NCBI GenBank assembly: GCA_026989475.1
Contig: JALSJG010000242.1
Span: 1 to 5,628 of the forward strand
Direction of reading: 5' to 3'
Length of the DNA stretch: 5,628 nucleotides
Source of the DNA: Thermaceae bacterium
GTDB lineage: Bacteria > Deinococcota > Deinococci > Deinococcales > Marinithermaceae
The position numbers and the translations under genes were made by a program. Below are positions 1-4,878 of the stretch, one piece after another. The first letter of the stretch is position 1. Every line of letters starts with the position of its first letter. The notes under the pieces were generated by a model. It searched no databases and was not told the origin of the DNA. It worked only from the letters and a program-made list of their open reading frames with translations.

Positions 1-267
1 GCTCCTCAGGTGGGGGAGGGCAAAGGCGACGTTTTGCCAGGCGGTGAGGTGGGGGAAGAGGGCGGCGTTTTGGGGCAGGTAACCGATCGGCCGCTTTTCC
101 GGGGGCAGCCCGGCGTAGGGCGTGCCCTCGGCCGGTAGCAGGCCGGCGAGGGCCTTAAGGAGCGTGGTTTTTCCCGCGCCCGAGGGTCCGAGGAGGGCGG
201 TGAAACCCTCGACCCGGAAGGCTACCGCGAGCGGGAGCGGCCGGTGGATCCGGTAGCGGATCTCCAT
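1..267 (-). CDS. modC: Molybdate ABC transporter ATP-binding protein ModC (3' end outside window)
   Basis: ATPase subunit that powers molybdate import through ModB, acting on the cytoplasmic face of the membrane. Only the first 89 codons are visible; the frame is open to the left edge. I read the protein directly from the minus strand: it begins MEIRYRIHRPLPLAV. Walker A is GPSGAGKTT at residues 27-35. The Q-loop region reads GYLPQNAALFPHLT at residues 62-75, with Gln66. The run PPEKRPIGY just before it is typical of ModC and related importer ATPases. The ATG at 267 is supported by a GGAGG four bases upstream. The ABC signature, Walker B, H-loop and any C-terminal molybdate-binding (MOP/TOBE) domain lie outside the window. 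The stretch between Walker A and the Q-loop looks shorter than in E. coli ModC as I remember it. The assignment to molybdate rests mainly on the adjacent modA and modB. The gene overlaps modB by 46 bases. Confidence 0.9.
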   Translation of the reverse strand, partial: MEIRYRIHRPLPLAVAFRVEGFTALLGPSGAGKTTLLKALAGLLPAEGTPYAGLPPEKRPIGYLPQNAALFPHLTAWQNVAFALPHLRS

Positions 268-896
268 CGTTCCTCCAGCGCTCGGGTGAGGTAGACGAGG
301 GCAAAGGCGAGGGCGAGCATAATCGCGGAAGCGCGATGAGCGGCGGTAAACTCGAGCCCCTCCACCAGATCGTAGATGTAGGTCGAGGCCACCTGCGTCT
401 TCCCGGGAATGTTGCCTCCTACCATGAGCACCACCCCGAACTCGCCGAGGGCGTGGGCGAAGGCGAGCAGGGTTCCGGAGACGATGCCAGGCCAGACCAG
501 GGGGAGTACCACCTCCCGGGCGCGGCGGAGCCGGCCCGCCCCCAGGGTGCGCGCGGTCTCGAGGAGGTCTTCGTCCAACGCCCGGAAGGCCTCGCGGTAG
601 GCGGTATAGGCGAAGGGAAGGCTGAATACCGCCGCGCCCAGGACCATCCCGGGGAACGTGAAGGCGAGGCTCAAGCCGATAACCCGGGCAATGGGGCCCT
701 CGGGGGACAGGAGGAGGAGCAAATAAAAGCCGAGTACCGTAGGCGGAAGGGCGAGCGGGGTGAGCAGAAGCGACTCGACCAGGGTCCGGCCGGGGTAGGC
801 GCGGCGGTTCAGGTAAGCGAGCAAGGGGCCCACGAGCAGGAGAAGCCCAGCGCTCGCCGCTGCCAGTAGAAGGCTGCGCAAGAGCACCTCGATCAC
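222..896 (-). CDS. modB: Molybdate ABC transporter permease ModB
   Basis: Integral membrane subunit (224 aa) that forms the molybdate channel, taking substrate from ModA and driven by ModC. About five hydrophobic segments are visible, near residues 6-27, 42-62, 75-96, 136-158 and 188-206. The EAA loop that docks on the ATPase is clear: ETARTLGAGRLRRAREVVLP at residues 113-132. The motif GEFGVVLMVGGNIPGKTQ at 151-168 is a strong hallmark of ModB. The length is usual for the family. The start is GTG at 896, which overlaps the modA stop as GTGA; GGAGG lies four bases upstream at 901-905. The last 14 residues (WRSATGSTGRSRSR) are read through the beginning of modC in another frame and look like a non-conserved tail. 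Related CysT/CysW sulfate permeases are the main alternative, but the GNIPGKTQ motif and neighbouring modA favour molybdate or tungstate. Confidence 0.95.
   Translation of the reverse strand: MIEVLLRSLLLAAASAGLLLLVGPLLAYLNRRAYPGRTLVESLLLTPLALPPTVLGFYLLLLLSPEGPIARVIGLSLAFTFPGMVLGAAVFSLPFAYTAYREAFRALDEDLLETARTLGAGRLRRAREVVLPLVWPGIVSGTLLAFAHALGEFGVVLMVGGNIPGKTQVASTYIYDLVEGLEFTAAHRASAIMLALAFALVYLTRALEERWRSATGSTGRSRSR
272..276 (-). promoter_or_regulatory. Shine-Dalgarno site of modC
   Basis: GGAGG on the minus strand, followed by AACG and the modC ATG at 267. It lies inside the modB coding region and fixes the modC start well upstream of the modB stop, which creates the long modB-modC overlap. 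Confidence 0.75.
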
Positions 897-1684
897 GGTG
901 CCTCCAACCCGTATTTTGCGAAAACCTCGCGGGCTTTAGGGCTTTGTAGATAGACTAGGAACGGTTTCCCCCGGGGATCGAGCAGGCCGGCTGCGTAGAG
1001 GAGGGGCGGGTGGATTTCGCTCGGAGCGAGCCAGTAGGGGCCTCCAAGCTTGCGGGCCGAGGCAAGGTCGATCCAGGCGGCATCGGCGGCGAAGGCGGCG
1101 AGGCGTGCGGCCTGGGCTACGCTTTCGGTGAAGACGAGCTTTCGCTGAACCGCTTGGATAAGGCCGTAGTGTTCGAGCACCGCCAGGGCCGCCCGCCCGT
1201 AGGGCGCGAGCTTGGGGTTCGCGATGGCAATCCGGCGTATCGCCGGGTCCTCCAGAGCTTCCGGCCCTACCGGAATGCGTTGCAGTCTTGGGTGCAGGTA
1301 GAGCGCGAGCCGACCCCGCGCAAAGGGAATCGGTTCGGTTTTGAGCTTGCCAGCGGGCAGTTTTTTCAGGTAGACGGGGTCAGCGGGAAGATAGAGGGCA
1401 TAGGGGGCCCCTTTTTGCACCTGCGCGAAAAGCTTTCCCGAAGAACCGAGCACCACCTTGACCGGGACCCCCTGTTCGGCGCGATATCGTTCGGAGAGCT
1501 CTCGTAAAGGGGGGCCCAGGCTCGAGGCGGCGGCGATCACGAGCGGTGCCTCCGCCCGAGCCGGGGCCAAGAGGAAAAAGACGAGTGCCCACAGGATCGG
1601 GCCCGTTTTGCGACGTTCGCGGGGGGCGCCCGAGGACGCCCCCCGTCCCCAACCCCCCGGGGTTACTCGACGATCTTCTTCCAC
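893..1684 (-). CDS. modA: Molybdate-binding periplasmic protein ModA (start uncertain)
   Basis: Extracytoplasmic binding protein that captures molybdate or tungstate and delivers it to ModBC. With the GTG at 1684 it is 263 aa. A signal peptide is clear: RRK at 24-26, a hydrophobic core ILWALVFFLLAP at 30-41, and probable cleavage after ARA at 44. Mature-protein motifs are VIAAASSL at 49-56, GSSGK at 80-84, GAPYALYLPADP at 92-103, RIAIANPKLAPYGRAA at 151-166 and ESVAQAA at 187-193. All are characteristic of ModA. The position that is usually Tyr after the last motif appears to be Asp206. The start is a problem. No in-frame ATG, GTG or TTG exists between the cytochrome stop at 1663 and the signal-peptide core. 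The nearest upstream candidate is the GTG at 1684, inside the end of the cytochrome gene. It gives an unusually long N-terminal region of about 29 residues that crosses a GC hairpin. The gene ends with TGA overlapping the modB GTG. Function is secure; the 5' end is not. Confidence 0.88.
   Translation of the reverse strand: MEEDRRVTPGGWGRGASSGAPRERRKTGPILWALVFFLLAPARAEAPLVIAAASSLGPPLRELSERYRAEQGVPVKVVLGSSGKLFAQVQKGAPYALYLPADPVYLKKLPAGKLKTEPIPFARGRLALYLHPRLQRIPVGPEALEDPAIRRIAIANPKLAPYGRAALAVLEHYGLIQAVQRKLVFTESVAQAARLAAFAADAAWIDLASARKLGGPYWLAPSEIHPPLLYAAGLLDPRGKPFLVYLQSPKAREVFAKYGLEAP
901..905 (-). promoter_or_regulatory. Shine-Dalgarno site of modB
   Basis: GGAGG within the last codons of modA, four bases before the GTG at 896. 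With the GTGA stop/start overlap it suggests that modB translation is coupled to modA. Confidence 0.65.
1620..1645 (-). other. Very stable GC-rich hairpin between cytochrome c and modA
   Basis: On the minus-strand transcript the arms GGGGGGCG (1644-1637) and CGCCCCCC (1628-1621) are perfect complements. The stem is extended outward by a C-G pair (1645/1620) and inward by one G-U and one C-G pair, giving 11 pairs with a four-base loop (1631-1634). It begins 17 bases after the cytochrome stop codon. There is no U-run after it on either strand, so it is not a classical intrinsic terminator. It could stabilise the 3' end of the cytochrome mRNA, act as a U-less terminator or partial attenuator that lowers mod expression, or control access to the modA start. 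The structure is seen in the sequence; the role is inference. Confidence 0.6.
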
Positions 1685-2121
1685 TCCTCGTAGACCTGCA
1701 TGGGGGAGAGCTTCTTGCCCCGCTCGACCTTCACTTCGTCCGGGGTGAAGGGTTTGTACTCCTTCGGCAGGAGCTTGTCGTTGCCCCACGCCTTGGCGAT
1801 GTAGTCGAGTACCGCCGCCACCTGCTCATCGGAGAGCTGGTTTCCGAAGGGGGGCATCATGCTGTTGTAGGTTGCCCCAGCCACGTTGATCTGCCCCTGG
1901 AGGCCGAAGAGGACCACGTGGATGAGGAGTTGCCTGCCTTCGGCTCCCTTTCCGAGAATTTCCGGAACCACTTCCGTGAGGGGCGGGAACGCGCCGGGGA
2001 TGCCTTTCCCGTTCGCCTGGTGGCAGCTCATGCAGTAGGTCTGGTAAACCTTCTCGCCCTCGGCGGCCAGCGCTAGGGCCCCAAGCGCGAGGGTGAGCAC
2101 GATCGCCAGCGACTTTTTCAT
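1663..2121 (-). CDS. cycA: Periplasmic cytochrome c, c-552-like
   Basis: Small soluble c-type cytochrome (152 aa) carrying electrons outside the cytoplasmic membrane. In Thermus the c-552 family donates electrons to terminal oxidases such as ba3. Residues 1-20 form a signal peptide (MKKSLAIVLT, hydrophobic core, cleavage near ALA-A/E). Heme c attachment is CMSCH at 30-34, with His34 as proximal ligand. The probable distal ligand is Met89 in YNSMMPPFG. HQANGKGIPGAFPPL at 34-48 and FGLQGQINV at 72-80 closely resemble Thermus thermophilus cytochrome c-552. So does the long C-terminal tail (YKPFTPDEV at 122-130, KKLSPMQV at 136-143) that wraps the heme domain in that protein. Three starts lie close together: GTG at 2130, ATG at 2127 and ATG at 2121. 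I chose 2121 because GGGGAGG lies eight bases upstream and it gives a clean signal peptide. The gene has its own putative promoter and is followed directly by modA. The family call is from remembered sequence, not an alignment. Confidence 0.93.
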   Translation of the reverse strand: MKKSLAIVLTLALGALALAAEGEKVYQTYCMSCHQANGKGIPGAFPPLTEVVPEILGKGAEGRQLLIHVVLFGLQGQINVAGATYNSMMPPFGNQLSDEQVAAVLDYIAKAWGNDKLLPKEYKPFTPDEVKVERGKKLSPMQVYEEWKKIVE

Positions 2122-2129
2122 GTCCATCA

Positions 2130-2136
2130 CCTCCCC
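2130..2136 (-). promoter_or_regulatory. Shine-Dalgarno site of the cytochrome c gene
   Basis: GGGGAGG on the minus strand, eight bases before the ATG at 2121. The spacing decides between three nearby in-frame start codons; the GTG at 2130 and ATG at 2127 would overlap or touch this site. Confidence 0.7.
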
Positions 2137-2141
2137 AGGGG

Positions 2142-2170
2142 ATTATACGTCACCGTCGTGGCGCGTTTTC
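2142..2170 (-). promoter_or_regulatory. Putative sigma-70-type promoter of the cytochrome c (and mod) genes
   Basis: A perfect TATAAT lies at 2147-2142 on the minus strand, in the only real intergenic gap of the window. At 17-base spacing the -35 position reads GAAAAC (2170-2165), a poor match to TTGACA. Transcription would start near 2135, leaving a leader of only about 14 bases that contains little more than the Shine-Dalgarno site. It would drive the cytochrome and possibly modABC. The -10 box is seen; activity is inferred. Confidence 0.55.
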
Positions 2171-2181
2171 TTAGGGGACGG

Positions 2182-3207
2182 CTAACGCGCCTTCACCTCG
2201 GTCCAGATCCGGTCATAAAGCCGGATGGCGTCGCCGATGTCGCGGATGTACTCGAGCTTTTTCCGCACCTCCTCGGGCGGGAAGATTGCGGGGTTCGCCT
2301 TCAGTTCAGGGTCGAGGTAGGGCATCGCCGTCGCCACCGGGGTGGCGTAGGCGTTGTAGTTGGCGATCTTGGCCGCGATCTTGGGCTCGAGGATGAAGTC
2401 AAGAAAGGCGTAGGCGAGCTCGGGGTGCGGAGCGCGCTTTGGGATCGCCACCGCGTCGGTCCAGATCGTGCCTCCCTCCTTGGGAACGAGGTACTTGACC
2501 TGGGGCGCTTCCTCCTGGATCTGGACGATGTCCCCGGAGTAGGCGTGCACCACCGTCGCGTCGCCGGCGAGGAGACGGCTCCTCGCCTCGATGCCTCCCG
2601 CGAAGCCCAGACAACGCTTCTTTGCCCCAATAAGAAGTTCTTTCGCCTCGTTGAGGTGATCGGGGTTGGTGTCGTTCAAGGAGTAGCCGAGGTACTTAAG
2701 GGCAGCCCCGATCGTCTCGCGCATCTCGTCGAGGAGGAAGCAAGGGCCGGCGTAGGCCTCGGGGTCAAAGAAGACCGCCCAGGAGTCCACCGGCTTTTTG
2801 ACCGCCTCGCGGTCGTAGGCGATCCCGGTGGTGCCCCAGAGGTAGGGGATCGAGTGGCGGTTTCCCGGGTCGTACTGGGGGTTTTGAAACTCGGGGGCTA
2901 GGTTTTTGAGGTTCTTGAGCTTCGTATGGTCGAGCTTTCGGATCAGCCCCGCCCGGGCCATCTCCAGGACGTAGTAGTCGGGCGGTACCACCACGTCGTA
3001 CTCGGCGTCGCCCCCGGCGGCGAGCTTGGCGAGCATCGCCTCCGGGGCCTCGAAGGTGTCGATGATCACCCGGGCCTGGTAGCGCCGCTCGAACTCGGCG
3101 ACGACCTCTTCCGGGATGTAGTCCGCCCAGTTAAAAAGCCGGAGCTCGCCCCGGGCCCAGGCCAGGCCCCAAAGAACAAGGAGCAGAAGGGGAATCGCGC
3201 GCTTCAT
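2182..3207 (-). CDS. potD: Spermidine/putrescine-binding periplasmic protein PotD
   Basis: Extracytoplasmic solute-binding protein (341 aa) that captures polyamine and hands it to PotBC. The ATG at 3207 follows a strong AAGGAGGAGG. The signal peptide is MKRAIPLLLLVLWGLAWA, cleaved near residue 18-20; there is no lipobox cysteine. The mature protein opens with ELRLFNWADYIPEEV (21-35), the PotD/PotF hallmark. Further family features are YDVVVPPDYYV (70-80), YLWGTTGIAYD (122-132), LLDEMRETIG (158-167), GGTIWTDAVAIPK (245-257), AYATPVA (286-292) and a C-terminal RDIGDAIRLYDRIWTEVKA. Length is normal for the family. Compared with E. coli PotD as I recall it, the Trp-x-Asp of the pocket is kept (Trp249, Asp251). 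Other positions may differ: Glu161 for Asp168, Tyr223 near the Trp229 position, and Ile321 near Gln327. The exact polyamine is therefore uncertain. It is the last gene of the pot operon, one base after the potC stop. Confidence 0.93.
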   Translation of the reverse strand: MKRAIPLLLLVLWGLAWARGELRLFNWADYIPEEVVAEFERRYQARVIIDTFEAPEAMLAKLAAGGDAEYDVVVPPDYYVLEMARAGLIRKLDHTKLKNLKNLAPEFQNPQYDPGNRHSIPYLWGTTGIAYDREAVKKPVDSWAVFFDPEAYAGPCFLLDEMRETIGAALKYLGYSLNDTNPDHLNEAKELLIGAKKRCLGFAGGIEARSRLLAGDATVVHAYSGDIVQIQEEAPQVKYLVPKEGGTIWTDAVAIPKRAPHPELAYAFLDFILEPKIAAKIANYNAYATPVATAMPYLDPELKANPAIFPPEEVRKKLEYIRDIGDAIRLYDRIWTEVKAR

Positions 3208-3208
3208 T

Positions 3209-3985
3209 TCACCTCCTCCTTAAAAGCGCCCGGCCGAGAAGCACCCCGGCCATGGACGCCGCGATCAGTATAGAGGAGAGGGCGTGGATCTCGGGGGTGA
3301 CCCCGCGTTTGACGCTGCCGAAGATGTAAAGCGGAAGGGTGGTGGAGCCGGGTCCAGCGGTGAAGAAGGTGATCACGAAGTCGTCGAGGGAGAGGCTAAA
3401 GGCGAGCAGGGCCCCGGCGAGGACCCCGGGCCAGATCAAGGGAAAGGTGACGTAGCGGAAGGTGGCGAACCCCCCGGCGCCGAGGTCGGCGGCGGCCTCC
3501 TCCAGGGCGGGATCGAGGGAGGCGAGCCGGCTTCGCACCACCAGGGCCACGTAGGCGAGCTGGTAGGTGACGTGGCCCAGGATGATGGTGAGGAGCGAGA
3601 GCCGAAAGAACCCGGTGGCCTCCCGGATCCAGGCGAAAAAGAGCAAGAGGGCGACCCCCATCACGATGTCCGGGATCACCACCGGGACGTAGAGCAAAAA
3701 CCGAAGCAACCCCTTGCCCCGGAAGCGGTAGCGGTACAGGCCGAGGGCGAGCAGGGTGCCGAGCACGGTGGCGATCAGCGTGCTCACCAGGGCTACTACC
3801 AGGGTGTTCTCGGCGTAGAGCGCGATGCGGGGGTTATGAAAGAGCTTTTCGTACCAGGCGGTGGTGAACCCTCGCCACTGCACCCCGAAGCGGCTTTGGT
3901 TAAAGGAGAGCACGACGATGACCGCGATCGGGAGGTAGAGGAAGACGAGGACGAGGAGGGTGTGGATCCTGAGCAAGAGCCGCAC
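3209..3985 (-). CDS. potC: Spermidine/putrescine ABC transporter permease PotC
   Basis: One of two membrane subunits of the polyamine channel (258 aa from the chosen start). It begins (M)RLLLRIHTLLVLVFLYLPIA, with a first membrane segment at about 9-27. SFNQSRFGVQWRGFTTAWYE at 27-46 is the periplasmic stretch typical of PotC/PotI. Further hydrophobic segments lie near 62-84, 94-119, 130-150, 183-208 and 236-251, six in all. The EAA loop that contacts PotA is EEAAADLGAGGFATFRYVTF at 162-181, followed by PLIWPGV. FSLSLDDFVITFF at 196-208 is a family motif. I chose the GTG at 3985 because A followed by six Gs sits just upstream and it lies eight bases after the potB stop. A TTG at 4045 would extend the frame into potB and add a proline/arginine/glycine-rich stretch unlike the family. 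The terminal arginine codons double as the potD ribosome-binding site. Confidence 0.93.
   Translation of the reverse strand: MRLLLRIHTLLVLVFLYLPIAVIVVLSFNQSRFGVQWRGFTTAWYEKLFHNPRIALYAENTLVVALVSTLIATVLGTLLALGLYRYRFRGKGLLRFLLYVPVVIPDIVMGVALLLFFAWIREATGFFRLSLLTIILGHVTYQLAYVALVVRSRLASLDPALEEAAADLGAGGFATFRYVTFPLIWPGVLAGALLAFSLSLDDFVITFFTAGPGSTTLPLYIFGSVKRGVTPEIHALSSILIAASMAGVLLGRALLRRR
3212..3221 (-). promoter_or_regulatory. Shine-Dalgarno site of potD inside potC
   Basis: AAGGAGGAGG just before the potD ATG. The three AGG codons (3220-3212) are also the last three arginine codons of potC, followed by its TGA and one base before ATG. This offers two overlapping GGAGG registers, with 4- and 7-base spacing, and implies efficient, coupled translation of the binding protein. 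Confidence 0.8.
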
Positions 3986-3988
3986 GTT

Positions 3989-3995
3989 CCCCCCT
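3989..3995 (-). promoter_or_regulatory. Probable ribosome-binding site of potC
   Basis: A followed by six Gs on the minus strand, starting within the TAG stop of potB and ending three bases before the GTG at 3985. Spacing is short, but it supports this start over the upstream TTG and suggests coupling to potB termination. Confidence 0.5.
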
Positions 3996-4878
3996 AGACC
4001 AGCCGGTCGAGCCCTTCCTCGCCGGCCCGGCGGGCGTAGAGCCAAAGCCCAAGGAGCACGAGCCCCATGAGTACGTAGGCGGCGGCGCTCCCGAAGGCCC
4101 AGTCCCGAACCACCCCGAACTGCTGCTGGATCACGTTCCCGATCAGGATCACCCGGCCGGCCCCGAGCAGGTCGGAGATGACGAAGGTGCCTAGGGCGGG
4201 GATGAAGACGAGCAGCACCCCGGCGACGACGCCGGGAAGGGTCTGGGGCCAGACCGCGTGGAGAAAACTACGGAACCGGCCGGCGCCCAGGTCCTGGGCG
4301 GCCTCGTGCAGCGTCCAGTCCACCCGCTCCACCGCGGTGTAGACGGGGAGCACCAGGAAGGGGAGGTAGGTGTAGACGGTGGCGGTGTAGACCGCGAACC
4401 AGGAGGGGTATAGGGCCAGGGGCTCGAGCCCGAACATCCCCAGGAAGGCGTTCACCACCCCCTTCTTTTGAAAGATCACGATCCAGGCGTAGATCCGAAT
4501 CAGGAAGTTGGTCCAAAAGGGAAGCACCACGAGCAAAAGAAGCGCCTCTTTATGACGGCTTTGGGCGATGGCGAAGGCCAGGGGGTAGCCGAGGAGCAGG
4601 GTGAGGAGGGTAACCACCAGGGCGAAGAACACGCTCCGGGCGAGGATCAGGAGGTAGAGGGGATCGAAACCCGTCTCGGTGAGGCCGAAAAAGCGCAGGT
4701 AGTTGGCGAGGGTCAGGGGGCCGACCAGGGTACCGTGGGGCCCTCGCTGGAGAAAGGAAGCCACCAGCATAAAGAAGGCGGGCACCACCATGAAGACGAA
4801 GAGCCAAAGCGCTCCCGGCCAGACCGTGACCAAAAGGCGAAAAAGCCGCCTTAAGGGGCTCGCCGCCGACCTATCCAC
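3994..4878 (-). CDS. potB: Spermidine/putrescine ABC transporter permease PotB
   Basis: Second membrane subunit of the polyamine channel (294 aa), pairing with PotC. After a basic N-terminus (LRRLFRLLV) a first membrane segment spans about 18-42. LTLANYLRFFG at 56-66 is a normal periplasmic loop. Other hydrophobic segments lie near 74-105, 112-136, 159-180, 213-236 and 262-281. LPFWTNFLIRIYAW at 119-132 is highly typical of PotB/PotH. The EAA loop is HEAAQDLGAGRFRSFLHAVWP at 191-211, followed by QTLPGV. The GTG start at 4878 overlaps the potA stop by eight bases (GTGGATAG), as expected for coupled translation. The ribosome-binding site is only weakly recognisable as GGTGG repeats, so the exact start is less sure than the identity. 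Other families of the same permease fold exist, but the potA-B-C-D order makes polyamine transport the best call. Confidence 0.93.
   Translation of the reverse strand: MDRSAASPLRRLFRLLVTVWPGALWLFVFMVVPAFFMLVASFLQRGPHGTLVGPLTLANYLRFFGLTETGFDPLYLLILARSVFFALVVTLLTLLLGYPLAFAIAQSRHKEALLLLVVLPFWTNFLIRIYAWIVIFQKKGVVNAFLGMFGLEPLALYPSWFAVYTATVYTYLPFLVLPVYTAVERVDWTLHEAAQDLGAGRFRSFLHAVWPQTLPGVVAGVLLVFIPALGTFVISDLLGAGRVILIGNVIQQQFGVVRDWAFGSAAAYVLMGLVLLGLWLYARRAGEEGLDRLV

Larger units (their letters stand above)
2122..2181. other. Intergenic gap between potD and cytochrome c
   Basis: The only gap longer than about 10 bases between coding regions, if modA starts at 1684. It holds the putative TATAAT promoter and ribosome-binding site of the cytochrome gene. 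A weak inverted repeat, CCGTC (2181-2177) with GACGG (2157-2153), follows the potD stop. Its stem is only five pairs, the loop is 19 bases and no U-run follows, so I do not call it a terminator. Read-through from pot into the cytochrome gene cannot be excluded. Confidence 0.6.

Noticed and set aside
336..869. Plus-strand open frame opposite modB
   Set aside because: Antisense shadow of a GC-rich gene; low-complexity G/E/R-rich product with no recognisable motif, while modB is clearly real.
1685..1789. Upstream GTG at 1789 as the start of modA
   Set aside because: Would bury 35 more codons inside the cytochrome gene with no family-like sequence; the GTG at 1684 is the nearest in-frame option.
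1546..2076. Plus-strand open frame opposite cytochrome c and modA
   Set aside because: Antisense shadow; no domain, no good start context, and it crosses two real genes.
2153..2181. Intrinsic terminator after potD
   Set aside because: Only a five-pair stem with a 19-base loop and no U-run.
2158..2901. Long plus-strand open frame opposite potD (247 codons)
   Set aside because: Mirror of potD codon bias; product is G/V/D/R-rich without family features.
3284..3997. Plus-strand open frame opposite potC (237 codons)
   Set aside because: Highly charged E/G/P/Q-rich antisense product, as expected opposite a hydrophobic membrane protein gene.
3986..4045. Upstream TTG start for potC
   Set aside because: Adds a P/R/G-rich stretch overlapping potB; the GTG at 3985 has a G-rich site before it and gives the normal PotC N-terminus.
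4468..4854. Plus-strand open frame opposite potB
   Set aside because: Same antisense pattern: hydrophilic mirror of membrane-segment codons.
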